The position numbers and the translations under genes were made by a program. The notes beneath the pieces are model-generated. The model worked only from the letters and a program-made list of their open reading frames with translations, was not told the DNA's origin and searched no databases. Shown in pieces: positions 21,397 to 32,799 of a stretch of 50,443 nucleotides of DNA (the stretch's first letter is position 1; each line of letters opens with the position of its first letter). This stretch comes from Phoronis australis (taxonomy: Eukaryota > Phoronida > Phoronidae), in the NCBI GenBank assembly GCA_002633005.1, contig NMRA01000219.1:301547-351989 (forward strand). The letters run 5' to 3'.

Positions 21397-23209
21397 TCTA
21401 CTACTGAACTGGACAATAGCTCATGGATTCGGAATAATAGAGGGGCAATAAACTTCGGGCACGTATGGGTTAAACTGGCTGAATTTCACTAACCTATGCT
21501 GCGGTATGCCGACACGGAACACAACATCCAGTAAAAAAATAACATCAGACCCGCATGCCACACCATAAGAGTTCAAAAATATGATACAGCAGACGGAGAC
21601 AGTGCAAAAGTTTTCAACCTATAGTAATGACTGAATATTATGACGTCGGTGAAGCCACGTTACATAAACATCATTCCACAGTGCTACCTTTCGTAGCACT
21701 GTGAAAGAGTGTATGCCCTTACGGAAGCCCTGGTTTGTCATTATTCACTGGCGACACCTGGTCAAATTGGCAAGTTTTACTTCAGGCAAGTACGTTGTCT
21801 GCTAATCATGTCGGCTGCTCTCACAATGAAATAGATAATTTAGAAGAGTGGCACCCACTCTAGGATAGAACGCAAGAAAATGAGTTGCCAATCTGTTGTA
21901 TATAATCTATGGTGTTACCAACCAGTCGTGTCCGAACATATTGCAGGTCATGTGAGAAATAACATTACCAAATTTCATTTGATATATATGTTAAAGATGA
22001 AATCTCAAAAATGCTGTTACAGTTTTTTAAATATTCCATCTCATTTTTATATGCAGCTTTTGATTTTTTTTCACGAAAATCATAAGTTTTATTTTTATAG
22101 ACCCTCATGCAAAAAATGGGGTTTTTTTTGGAAAGTGCAAATAGCATAGTATTTGAAAGTTTCTCATGAATCTGATCAGCTGTTTCTAAGATTTGTTGAC
22201 CCGAAGATAGTCTAAATTAAATTTGCTTGTTCAGATCACATATCCAAGGCTAGAGCTAGGTTGTAGGTACTGATATGAATTTACTTAACAATCCATTACC
22301 AGGGGACACTGATATGATGAGAATAGGCTTAGACATTGTATATGAGAATAATTGATCTTTGTGCCACTGAAAACATTGATAGTACGATTGTCTACATGTT
22401 TTTGTGGTGAAATATATGTACCTTTCTCACCCATGGCTGTTACCTTGTACTGTTGCCTAGCTTATGTAACATTCTCTGCTGATGTTTGGAGAAGAAATGT
22501 AAACAAACTAATAAACTTTCAAACACTGGTATTTATGTTCAAGATATGTCCCTAAATGGATAGGTGTGTCACAGAGATAAAAGGAGACCGTATACACGCG
22601 AAATAAAGGTCATTTATTATGACTAATAATGGTACAGAAATATGAGTCTAAAATAATAAGTAAATATAAAATAATAGGCTCTGGAAAGATGGGCAATAAA
22701 AAGCGCCAAAAGAGGTGTTGAAGACAGCTCATGCCCATCCGCAGGGACGCACCAAAATAAAAAATAAGGAAGAAAATAGAGGTATTATGTAGAATCACAT
22801 ACTTTCAGGGTGCTGTCATCCGGATACCCAATACACACTTGTCATAGTAACTATAGGGCATCCGCCTGCTTTTAATACATTGATTCCTCATAACATGTAC
22901 ATAGTTGGAACCTGTTGAAATTCAGGACCTTGAATGGAAATCCAGGGTAGCACAGAGAGTACCATTGTGTATTCGAAATCCTGACAAGTGCTATGCAGCC
23001 CTGAAAAATTGGGATCTGACTGATGAGACAATACCAAACGATGAAGCATCAAAGTACCTGAGATAATGCCAATTGTCCAATCTCCATTATTTAGCATTGG
23101 GTTCACTGGCATTTAGGTTTCAAAAAAGTAACAGAAAGCATATGAGTAAGCATAGATTTTATGATGTGATTGTCATAGTCTGGTAAGTATGCTACTTAAC
23201 GTTTTTCAG
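21397..23209. other. SAMHD1 intron remainder before the second SAM exon
   Basis: No gene recognised. Contains a perfect 11-bp hairpin at 21677-21703 and otherwise plain AT-rich sequence. The small ORFs at 21880-22149 and 22610-22798 show no domains. Confidence 0.45.
21677..21703. repeat. Perfect short hairpin
   Basis: CACAGTGCTAC and its exact reverse complement GTAGCACTGTG separated by five bases. It may be the centre of a decayed foldback element. It is not followed by a T-run. Confidence 0.5.
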
Positions 23210-23276
23210 CACCAGGAGCATAGGACAGAAAATCCTTGTTATTATCAATTCACTAAAGAATCCACTGGAGACTAAG
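23210..23276 (+). CDS. SAMHD1: SAMHD1 exon: end of SAM domain
   Basis: Acceptor CGTTTTTCAG, donor GTAGGA. The first base completes Ala (GC+C); then TRSIGQKILVIINSLKNPLE and TK follow, ending in phase 0. The pattern G-x-K-I-L-x-x-I-x-x-L is the last SAM helix (human counterpart has GERKKLL--I). Phase matches both the 9351 exon (needs one base) and the 24905 exon (starts in phase 0), which is strong support despite the short length. It lies 13.8 kb from the previous exon because of the duplication. Confidence 0.85.
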
Positions 23277-23954
23277 GTAGGACTTTTTTGGTCAATTTTC
23301 ACTTACTTCGGCAAAAATGATTGCCAAATTTTATATGTTCTGATCATTGTTTAAGGGATTCTAATGTTGATGTGAATTTCAACAACTTTCCAAAATATTG
23401 ACATCTAAAGATGGTGGCTATGATACAAAACTTAAACACACAAAAAGTGAGAATACAAAATTTCATTTGTCTGCCAAATTTTGTAATAAATAGGTGACAT
23501 TTCCCAACGTTTGTTAGGAACAGCTTATCTACCATGGAAGTGCTGTCGCTTTAGGCCACTAGTCACTGCAATGGTAAATAATTCTTGTTATAACACGTGC
23601 ATAAATTTACAAATTGATTTTTACACAGGCATGAGCTATGCAATGGTTATACACATTGCTAGACTCATTCACACTGTAAACACGATAAAAGTAACAAAAA
23701 CTTATAAGAAATTATGCAAGTTGTAGTGTGTAAATTAAGAGATAATTTCTAGTGTTTTAGTAAACTTCTCAGCTTCTACAGTGTTCCCACTGAGCAAAAA
23801 TCTAAACCTGAAAACTATGATGTTATTTGCAGCGTAATCTTCCTGTCTGCTAATTCACAGAAACAACTTATTGTTACTATTGTTAAACATCATTTACACT
23901 TACTGAGCATGTCACTATCACTTATATCACAAAAGAATAAAAATAAGTACCACT
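23277..23954. other. SAMHD1 intron, nothing recognised
   Basis: AT-rich intron sequence between the SAM exon and the foldback MITE. Short ORFs at 23344-23535 (-) and 23511-23726 (+) have no recognisable content. Confidence 0.45.
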
Positions 23955-24186
23955 AACAGCTTATTATTTAAAATGACTTATTCTTATTAAAGTGACATAG
24001 GCAAAAAATTGAATTTCAGGCCTCAAAAGCGAGGCCTTCTATATTAATATAGAGGGCCCCGCCGAAAGGCGGCCGGAGAGCGGGGCTCTCTATATTAATA
24101 TAGCTTGCCTCGCTTTTGAGGCCTGAAATTCAATTTTTGCCTATGTCATTTTAATAAGAACAAGTCATTTTAAATAATAAGCTGTT
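23955..24186. mobile_element. Foldback MITE, near-perfect palindrome
   Basis: Left arm from AACAGCTTATTATTTAAAAT and right arm to ATTTTAAATAATAAGCTGTT are reverse complements across about 100 bp, with only scattered mismatches. Inside are TATATTAATATA palindromes on both sides and a GC-rich centre (24057-24088, GGCCCCGCCGAAAGGCGG onward) that is itself self-complementary. The whole 232 bp would form one long hairpin. No coding capacity. Confidence 0.85.
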
Positions 24187-24904
24187 CACTACTATTTCAA
24201 TCATTTGTTTTAAAAGCACACAGAGCTTAAGCTTAGACATAAAAAATCTATAAACACAAATTAGACTTTGGAACAATACGGATAAAAAACCGATAACTAA
24301 AATCTGTCATTAAAAACAACAATCTTGTTGGAGTTAAGAAAATTATTTATAAGTGCTAAAGAAGCTGATATTCTGTTACTCTGCTGCTACACTTTTGCAG
24401 CAATCATTTAAGTCAGGTTTGATAGTCATTGAATTGAGCATCCGAGTCAACTTCCTTTTTCACCGATTCATTGAAATCAGCCATTTTTTCTTCAAGGTTA
24501 TGTACCGTTCACAACAAGTTACTGGGATTGGTTTCATTTATTATAAGTTTGTAGTATTTTATTACCAGTAACTGAATTTCTGAACAATTTTTTTCTGTGA
24601 AGTTGTCACCATTTCCCTAAAGATGTAGCAGAAATTGACCAAATGGCGCATGTTTGTGTCGGGAGCGTACTGTTTTGAAGTCTATGCTGTAAATGTGTAC
24701 CTTATTTGTATCACAGTTCCAAATAAATGACTTCTCCTTTATTCCCTTACTTTGCTCCTCCCTCTCCTCCACCCTATGCCCTTCCCTGCGTTTTAAGTTC
24801 GTGCTTTGTTTTAAACACAAGTTTTCCATAAATGATGAACCATCAGAAGTTTGAGTGAATTTCTTAGTTCTCATTTCAATTGAATTTGATTGTTTTTTTT
24901 GCAG
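24187..24904. other. SAMHD1 intron before the first HD exon
   Basis: No element recognised; a 121-codon minus ORF (24617-24982) overlaps the exon antisense and shows no domain. A T-run and GCAG at 24890-24904 form the acceptor. Confidence 0.45.
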
Positions 24905-25065
24905 GTGTTCAATGACAGTATTCACGGTCATATTGAGCTGCACCCATTGTGTGTGAAGATTATTGACACGCCACAGTTCCAAAGATTACGTTACATTCGC
25001 CAGATGGGAGGTGTTTATTTTGTCTACCCTGGTGCTTCACACAACAGATTTGAACATTCTCTTGG
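24905..25065 (+). CDS. SAMHD1: SAMHD1 exon: allosteric site and start of HD domain
   Basis: Acceptor TTTTTTTTGCAG, donor GTGAGT. Translation begins [15 protein letters not shown] and runs through [16 protein letters not shown] to HNRFEHSLG. Equivalents of human V117, N119, D137, Q142 and R145 (allosteric GTP site) and the metal ligand H167 (in FEHSLG) are all present. Very close to vertebrate SAMHD1, so orthology is secure. The exon ends with two bases of a Gly codon completed at 29501. Confidence 0.97.
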
Positions 25066-26549
25066 GTGAGTAAGCCTAACCTCATCCTTTTTCCCCTGCA
25101 CACATGCGCACACACGTGAGGTTATTTTGCTGTCATCTCAGTCTGCCTCACTGCCTGTCTGGTATCTGCCTGTATCTCAAAACGTGATTCATGAACTTTT
25201 TGACTATGGTACAGAATTTGAGCATGGTAAACCGTTAAGTTGGTGCTACGTTTCTTTGATGAAAACATGAGAAAATTAAATTCCATCTTTCCACCATGTC
25301 TTAGTGTCCTAAATAGGCGTCGTTTTACTGCACTGTCTGCTCTGTGACAATTTGTGTTTTCTTTGTGTATGTCTCAATACCTGAGTTCTTGGATGGACAT
25401 GTACAAAATTTGGCATGTTTTTTTCATATTGGGAAAAGCGCAGCTGATGTCCACAACCGATTTTGATTTTCGCATGGATCCAACTACTCTAGAAATATTT
25501 GGAAAAATGAACAACCCTAATATCTGTGCCATTTACGAGGTGGACGATTGTCACACTGCATTCCTCTTGTTTATTTGTGCGAATGTACCATTCAAAGTCT
25601 CTGTGTCTGTAAAGCCAGGAATGTTTGTTAGATCGTCTTTATCTTTGCTAAAATGAGCTTTAGTGGTAAATTTACAAAGTGTCTCTGCTTCCCAAAATTT
25701 CCAAACTTCTACTTGGTTTGTGCTTACGCTCTGCTTACCGCGCAACCCCAATTTATACATCCGAGACTACATTAAAAGTGACGGGTAAACGCTATGGTAA
25801 ATAACTTTAATGTTATCTCAAACCACCGTCGTGAACGTGAGATCGAAATCGCAAAAGACAAATTACCCAAAGTAAAGAGTTCCACCTTCCATTTTCTTAG
25901 TTTTTGAGGTTTCATTTAGCTAACATGAAATGAATACCATAAAATCTAACTAAATAACCACCTTTTGTGTCAAATTGTTTAATTTTGAAGAAAAATTAGT
26001 TATTTTCAAATTTCCCGCCACATGATGTAATGGGTGGAAGACGTTTGGTAACTTGACAATCAATTGCAATGGCGCAACACAGCAGACCATAAGACAATGA
26101 CGATTATTATGCAAAAAGAGAGGAGAGAGGATACGGGCATCGCACTCAAGTACTTGAAGAATCCGACAATGATTTCGATTTCCCACTCAGCGAACGACTT
26201 TGAGGCCGTATGAACTCGACCCACTTACATGATAAATTGTGCAGACATATGTGAGCCACAACTACCTGAACCAAGGGATGGTAAATATTCACAAAATAGG
26301 CACATAATAATCACTGGCAAAGAATACAGTAATTCTGGGTAATTGGTATTCACTATGATACAATGAGCACGGTCAAAACACAATGCAAAAGAAGTGGGCC
26401 GGGATCTACGGCCTGGCATCACTCGCCCTAGAATGGAAGCAGTTTGTTCGTTATTTATAAGGTTTGCAAATACAGGGTGGCGAGTCCTTCACCGTAACAT
26501 TGTTTTTGTGGTTGGTCGAAACACGATTCCTTGAAATATGCCGAACAAA
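25066..26549. other. SAMHD1 intron, no gene supported
   Basis: Contains a 100-codon + ORF (25354-25656) and a minus ORF at 25950-26186, neither with recognisable domains or splice context. No repeat identified by eye. Confidence 0.4.
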
Positions 26550-26554
26550 GTGTC

Positions 26555-26725
26555 TTCCGACTGAATCGCATGTTCCACACTGACATTCCACACTCTCGTA
26601 TGGCGCACAAACTGATGCCATTTCTGTGCAACTTTTACGCATTTAGGAAATTTGAACGCAGTGACGTTCTCTGTCAAGTTGCTGTTACTAATGCTTCCAC
26701 AAACGCCCTTATCGTGTCTGAAAAA
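26555..26725 (-). pseudogene. THAP-type zinc-finger remnant
   Basis: On the minus strand one frame reads KGVCGSISNSNLTENVTAF then KFPKCVKVAQKWHQFV, matching the C...N... start and the FxFPK....KW core of a THAP DNA-binding domain. About 60 bases on, a different frame gives LCSAYFKESCF, matching the CSxHF...CF end of the domain, with the zinc-binding His replaced by Tyr. A frameshift and the H-to-Y change indicate a decayed copy. THAP domains occur in P-element-type and other transposases and in host genes; the source cannot be told here. Confidence 0.5.
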
Positions 26726-27099
26726 GGCGGCTCTCCGCTGACTTTCCTGACAACTCCTCAGTATCGCACTGGTAAAAACAACAACAGTGGAGACGGCCTT
26801 CCACCCATTACGTACAACCTCGATAAGAGAAAAAATGTTTGTTAAATTTTTGGCTTGTTTCTTATCAACAGGTAAACTTAAGGCTATTAAATCTCTTGAG
26901 ATGTATTAATAAAATTCTTTTTGAGACACAAGATCATGGTGGGAGCTTTTTAAGGAATTTGCGTGAGGATTTATTTCTTTTCACAACTTCCTGTGTTCGT
27001 GAACATTAAGTCTCAGAAGCGTGAATTAAAGCGACTAGTAGCATTCGTTCTCGTATGTATGCAGAATAGGTTCGTCATTGGTCTCTAGAGGCATTGTAG
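26726..27099. other. SAMHD1 intron between the THAP and Penelope remnants
   Basis: Nothing recognised. Confidence 0.4.
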
Positions 27100-27568
27100 T
27101 ATAAGGTGGTCACTTACTTAGAGACGTGGTTGGTTGTTTACAGACGTTTCGACCTGGTCCGCCAGGTCTTTATCGATGAATGAGGGCTTTCCCGCCTTTC
27201 GCTGGTTAGGAATGCTGGAATACACGGGGGAGGGGGTAAATGGAAAATGGAGTCCTTGGTCCCGGTTCAAGAGGGGGCTCTGACTGCTGATGTTTATGGA
27301 CTCTTTGAGCTTGCGAGGATACCGATTCTGTTCTTTGGCTAAGATGCTGGATGAATCAAGAAAGATAGAATGCCCAGTCGCCAATATGTGTTCCCCCACA
27401 GCTGTTGGTCTGTCCAGTTTCTGATGTTCTTTGAATCTGGTAAGGAACTGTCTCTTGGTTTCTCCAAAGTAGGTGTGGTTGGGATCCTGGTCACACTTCA
27501 GCTGATATAGACCCCACATTGTTTTGCCATCGGGGTTGGGTTTTGGGTCTGACTAGTAGGGAACGGAG
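27100..27568 (-). pseudogene. Penelope-like GIY-YIG endonuclease, minus copy
   Basis: A 133-codon ORF (27519-27118) reads GLYQLKCDQDPNHTYFGETK, then FLTRFKEHQKLDR, then VGEHILATGHSI, then RKLKESINI. These are the GIY-YIG domain landmarks of Penelope-like elements: GLY...YFG in place of GIY...YIG, the Arg after it, the H...TGH segment and the helix Glu. It ends at a stop near the fragment edge. The sequence is mirrored by the + copy at 27812-28275. Upstream RT is absent in this copy. Confidence 0.8.
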
Positions 27569-27569
27569 G

Positions 27570-28275
27570 GTGTTGGATAGAGCGGATCGTTGCATCACGG
27601 ACTACCGAGACTATGTCGAAGAGGGTGATCATGCTGAAGATGCGTAGCGAGCCAATGGATACCAGGAATGGATGTTCACAGACCCTGCTAGTCGTAAATC
27701 TACCGACAAATTCGATGGTCCCTCCGTTGCCATCCCATACATAAGAGGAGTGTCTGAACGACTACAACCCACTTACAGAACGCATGGGATTTCTTACATG
27801 AAACCTATCAGCACCTTCCGTTCCCTACTAGTCAGACCCAAAGACCCAACTCCGATGGCTAAACAATGTGGGGCCGGTCATATACCAGCTGAAGTGTGAC
27901 CAGGATCCCAATCACGCCTACATTGGAGAAACCAAGAGACCGTTCCTTACCAGATTCAAAGAACATCAGAAAGTAGACAGACCAACAGCTGTGGGGGAAC
28001 ACATACATGCGACTGGGTAATCCATCTCTCTTGCAACATCCAGGATCCTAGCCAAAGAACAAAATTGGTATCTTCTAAAGCTCAAAGAGTCCATAAACAT
28101 CAGCAGTCAGCGCCCCCTTATGAACCAGGACCAAGGACTCCATTTACCCCCCGTGTATTCCAGCATTCTTAACCAGAGAAAAGCGGGAAATCCTTCATTC
28201 ATCGACAAAGACCTGGCGAAACGTCTGCAAACATCCAACCACGTTTCTAAGTAAGTGACCACCTTATACTACGTA
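27570..28275 (+). pseudogene. Penelope-like RT C-terminus plus GIY-YIG endonuclease, plus copy
   Basis: Starts with an RT-distal segment, then GPSVAIPYIRGVSERLQPTY (27718-27777), a motif typical of the Penelope RT-endonuclease linker, then TFRSLLVRPKDPTPM. A one-base shift after about 27869 moves the GIY-YIG part (DQDPNHAYIGETKRPFLTRF, with intact YIG) to another frame. An in-frame stop follows at about 28018 where the partner copy has CAC. From 27812 to the end it is an inverted repeat of 27100-27568. Both copies share the outer flank GTGACCACCTTATACTAC. Confidence 0.75.
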
Positions 28276-29500
28276 TGTATGCAGACACACAACTCTCTCA
28301 GGATCAAAGCTACGTTTTGTCTTCGTTTTCTCTGGTATATTTTTATTTGTCGCTGATGCAATAGTAGAGAGGTTTCATAAGCGACGTGAACGATTCACGT
28401 TACAGTAACAAAAATGGGTTTCGCGACAGCTAAATTTTTACGTTAACATGAAAGTAAACGTGAACTGAAAAACTGAGCTCAGGATGTCCAGTTATCGTAG
28501 TACATATCCGCTACAGATATGCAAGTTAGAAATGTGTTTGTTGAATGTAAAAATCGTTTCTACGAACTCCTGCGAAAAATGATTAACTCTTAGAATGCGA
28601 AATATATTTGCAGTTAAAAATGAGTAAATGCCTATCATTTCAGCATGTAAATAAGTTGACAACACAGAATCACGGTTACAAAGCATTCATTCTAGTTCGA
28701 TGATATCAGTGAACCCCTGCATAATAAGGATTTTGGAAAAATGCTTTCTTGCAACTAAACTTTATGAACATATATAGACAAAAGAATCGTGTTCATTTTA
28801 TACTGAAGCAAGGAAGAAAGGTTCAGAACCCTATCAAAGTAAAAATCTTTTCTGTGTCTTACTAAATAAGAATTAAAAAATGTGCCACAGGTTTCGCGTT
28901 TAAAGCGACTCGAATCTCTCCGTATTTGCGTAAAACACTCAAACACCGTTGCGATTACGTCACAGCGAACAATGACATCATAGATAATAATAGTTTATGA
29001 TGACATGTATGACACGGAATTATAAATGCCTGATAATTCACGTTCACGTCGCTTTGCGAAGCCTTTCTGTCATGGCGCCTCGGTGAATGAAATGACGGAG
29101 CTGCACAGTTTCTGGTGGGAGATTCGACTTGAGTGACAGCCCTATAATCTTTGACCTCGGGTAAGTAGTAAACCAATTTCCACGCAGTTGTGCAGTTCCA
29201 AGAGGTTCTGCCAAATTTTTTTTCGCTACACCGTATATATTTCGCATATGAATTTCCCCGAGAATGACGATAACATTTTGCTAGACATGTGAAACATTGT
29301 AACATGGCCAATTTTTGTGAATAAGGTTTGAGATATCCTTTTAAAAATGCAAAAGAATTGTTTGGTGACTACTTATCTTTTGTGAAAAAAATGAAAAACC
29401 AACAAAATTTGGTTTGCCCGCAACACTGTGTGTGGCAGGATTTTACCGTACTTTCATTCAGCGAGTCTCCATATTTTGATAGCTGTGTCACAACTTTCAG
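28276..29500. other. SAMHD1 intron, nothing recognised
   Basis: No domain or repeat family seen. Minus ORFs at 28955-29311 and 29044-29247 lack recognisable content. Ends with CAACTTTCAG acceptor. Confidence 0.45.
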
Positions 29501-29687
29501 TGTTTGCTACCTCGCTGGTCAACTTGTCACTGCTCTACGTCACAGACAGCCTGAGTTAGACATTACGGACCAGGACATATTGTGTGTTCAGATAGCAGGC
29601 TTGTGCCACGACCTAGGCCATGGACCATTTTCACACATGTTCGATTGTGATTTTATACCGATGGTTGACCCAGATTCCACTTGGAAA
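29501..29687 (+). CDS. SAMHD1: SAMHD1 exon: HD motif
   Basis: First base completes Gly; translation then runs [20 protein letters not shown] to the signature [17 protein letters not shown], then [12 protein letters not shown], with donor GTGAGT in phase 0. The HD pair corresponds to human H206/D207, which bind the active-site metal, and the following GHGPFSH block is unchanged. The overlapping 139-codon ORF from 29328 runs through the intron and acceptor; only 29501-29687 is exon. Confidence 0.97.
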
Positions 29688-30163
29688 GTGAGTGTTAACT
29701 TATTAATTTTCGTATTCATACTTCGTCAGGAGACAACATTTCTGTGAAGTCGTTAGCTGTATGTATGGTGTACTGCGTAACTGGTAGATGGCATTGCTGT
29801 AAGGCGTTGAATAAATTAACTGGATCAACTGAGTCGCGTTCGAAACATCAAGCTGTGTTAAACGTCAGAAGCCATACTGCATGCTTTTCGTAGTTTGTTG
29901 CAGAGACACTTGATTACATTTTTCGTGGTAATTTACTTGTCTTTGCACATAAAGTCCTGGGGTCACGAGATCTGTTTCCTTTTTCAATGAGCAAAGAAAT
30001 TCGTGACCCACAAAAATGAATGTTAAGTTTGCTGTCACTAACGTGTTTTAAGTTGTGCTTATCATCATAATGCATTTTGTTGATCTTAAATATAGAATTC
30101 AACAGTCTCTCTCTTACTGAAATGCTGCCAAATATTGTTTTGTTTCGTTTTCCAACATTTTAG
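29688..30163. other. SAMHD1 intron
   Basis: No features seen apart from the flanking splice sites. Confidence 0.5.
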
Positions 30164-30313
30164 CATGAAGATGCATCAGTCAAAATGTTCGACCATCTTG
30201 TGAAGGAAAATAAACTGGTCTCTGAATTTGAAAAGTATGAACTCGCGGAAAAAGACCGTGAATTTATCAAAGAACAAGTTGCTGGACCGCAAGATAAGAA
30301 CATATCTTTGGAC
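30164..30313 (+). CDS. SAMHD1: SAMHD1 exon: HD domain, catalytic His region
   Basis: Exactly 50 codons between CATTTTAG and GTAAGT. It reads HEDASVKMFDHLVKENKLV, then FIKEQVAGPQDKNISLD. The initial His matches human H233, implicated as the general acid. FIKEQ-x-x-GP matches the human FIKEQIVGP segment. Both ends are in phase 0. Confidence 0.95.
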
Positions 30314-31879
30314 GTAAGTTGATCAAGAGAAATGCCGCAGACCAATAACGCTTTTAGCTTATTTTCGGGTTGTTTTACAGTTTACACAAGTTCGAGTAGA
30401 TCTGAACATTCATGAAGAACAACCCCTGACCTACAGGACCAACGAATCTGGCTGTGAGCTCGGCTGGATGTTCCCTATTTTTGCAATTAAGAGAGTCGAT
30501 TCAGCAAATTTGAACGCCAAACACAAAACAACAACGCGATCAAAACAAATCAAAGATCTTCCAAGTTTACTAATCGTCTCGTTCCTGGCAGAGTGAAATC
30601 GTCTCGCCAGCTCTGTGTTTTTGGGGAACTCCGAGAAGGCCACAAATTTTGTAATTTCTTCGGTAAATACGTTGGAAAAACGAAATGTTAACTTCAAAAA
30701 ATCTCAAAGTTTCATTAAGTATAAACGAGTATACGACAGAAAGCAAGTAATAAAAAATGAGAAATGATGCGTATACACATTAACACACTTTGTCCTTATG
30801 TTTAGTAGAACGGGGTCATTGGTAGCCGCTCGTGGAATTATTCCCGTGACAACGATAGTACACTCACAATCCGCCATTTCACATCACGTTTTTACACAAC
30901 TTTAGTATATTTCTGCTTTTAACCACCAGTCTTGAGCCAGAGCAGATTCGTGTTGATACATCTTATGGGAAAGTCACTCAGCAACTTAATAAAATTACGA
31001 AATGCGCAAAAAGTGCAGATTCCTCTATTGCCGCGGATCGTTGGTCGAGGGGGTTGCGGGTCATGGGTGGAGGGTATCACGGGGTGTGGGTGTCGAAGGG
31101 GTTTTATAACGACTCGTAAATTTCAACAACCTTGATTAGGTTTAATGGTTTGTCACCTTATTTGATTTTTCTCTAAGCTCCAATTTTCTTGCCTCCTTAC
31201 TAAGCATTGATTAGGTTGGAAAAATACTGGTGAACAACGTCAACGAAAATCTTGAAAGAGGTTGTTAGGCCAGTCACCTATTTTAACGTTCAATACCAAG
31301 CTTGGAAACTTTGTATCTTGCTAATCATTGCTCTGCAAGCTTGAATAAGATTATTGGTCAGTAATCTAATTCAAACAGACTCTGGTAGAAATTAACTTAT
31401 TGCCTTATTGAATCATAATGAACATAAATGTCTCATGTGCACTATAATCGAGTGCGCTAAAATAATGATGTCTGCTGCACTGCTACCATGGCTGTGCTGG
31501 CTTAGTTCTATTGTTCAAGCTTGAAAAACATTGTCAAACCTTAATAACATTGCTGAAGCTTGAATAATATTGTTCAAGCTTAAATAACACTGCATACTTT
31601 TACGCTTGATTAATCTTGCCCATAAAGATTATTCAAGCTGAAAAAGGAAAAACTTGAACATTAATAGAGAAAAACAAAAAAACAAAGTCTGCACTGTATA
31701 CCATTATTTAGATTTTTTGAAGTTAGTAAGCTTTTGGGCCATAATAGTTTAACTATTTGACATATTCATTGCCGCGCAAACTCAAGTCAACAGGCGTCAC
31801 AGACTCACACCAAGGAGTGTAGTAGTGTAGTAGGAGAGTTCACTCCGCCATTTTGCCATTCGCAAGCGGTGAATAATCA
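30314..31879. other. SAMHD1 intron with an AAGCTTGAA-rich patch
   Basis: No gene recognised. The 31290-31660 part contains many copies of AAGCTTGAA/TTCAAGCTT (see findings). The 88-codon minus ORF at 30431-30697 shows no domain. Confidence 0.45.
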
Positions 31880-32799
31880 ATACTTACTTGCCCAAGGAGA
31901 AGGACTCTGCTGTGATTGATCAGTTTAGAACAATATCACTGCTGAGTGTAGAAGGGAAGATGTTCTTTGGGATCCTTGCTAGGAGAATGAAATCCTATCT
32001 CTTAGACAACAAGTACATAGACACATCTGTCCAGAAAAGAGGAATTCCTGGTTTCTCAGGCTGTTGAACATACGAGTGTCTTGAGCTAGCTGATTAGGGA
32101 GGCCAAGTCGAAGAGGAAAGACCTGACGTGTGTGTGGCTAGACTTAGCCAATGCCTACGGTTCCATACCCCACCAGCTGATCAACATAGCATTAGAGTAC
32201 TATCACGCTCCAGATCATGTCAGGCGCATGTTAACAGATTATTTTCGAGGTATCCAGTTGAGGTTTACTGCAGGTGCCATCACTACAGACTGGATCAAGC
32301 TGGAAAGAGGTATAATAACTGGATGTACCATCTCTCCTGCTCTGTTCATCATGGGGATGAATTTTCTGATAAAGGCCGGAGAAAGGGAATGTATGGGTTC
32401 GAGGCTACAGTCCGGTTTCGTGGTGCCTGCATTTATGGATGACTTGACAATAACTACGGTGACGCATGTGCAAGCTCGGTGGGTTTTGGCAGCACTAGAT
32501 GAAGTTGCAACGTGGGCTCGTATGAAGTTTAAACCCAGGAAGTCGAGACTTCTGATAATGAGAGGTGGGGAAGTGATCAACAGATTTACCTTGACCATTC
32601 AATGCGAAGAAATTCCATCAATTGTTAACAACCCCATCAAGTGCCTAGGTAAACGGTACGATGATCTCCTGTGCGACAAGAACAACATCAAGCAGATGGA
32701 GACCCAGGTGACGGAGGGGTTGAAGAGAATAGAGAAAAGCAGTCTTCCTGACAACTGCAAGGATTTACCAGCACGGGATGTTACCTTGAGCAACGTAGG
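31880..32799 (+). pseudogene. RLE-type non-LTR retrotransposon, RT part (plus copy)
   Basis: Begins YLPKEKDSAVIDQFRTISLL (the RT finger motif) after an abrupt 5' edge near 31880. A stop and frame change near 32064 are followed by CVWLDLANAYGSIPHQLIN (box A with catalytic Asp), GIITGCTISPALFIM, and FMDDLTIT near 32430 (an xMDD form of the YxDD box). It runs to about 32780 and is cut by an LTR inserted at 32800. The MDDLT-type box and the downstream zinc knuckle with restriction-like endonuclease place it with R2/NeSL/HERO-like elements. It is 5'-truncated and frameshifted. Confidence 0.85.

Noticed and set aside
25354-25656. 100-codon ORF in the intron
   Set aside because: No domain, no supporting splice sites or neighbours; expected by chance in an intron of this size.
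27140-27175. Hairpin followed by GAAACG in the minus Penelope copy, considered as a hammerhead
   Set aside because: The CUGANGA core is absent (reads CTGGCGG), so only the GAAACG part fits.
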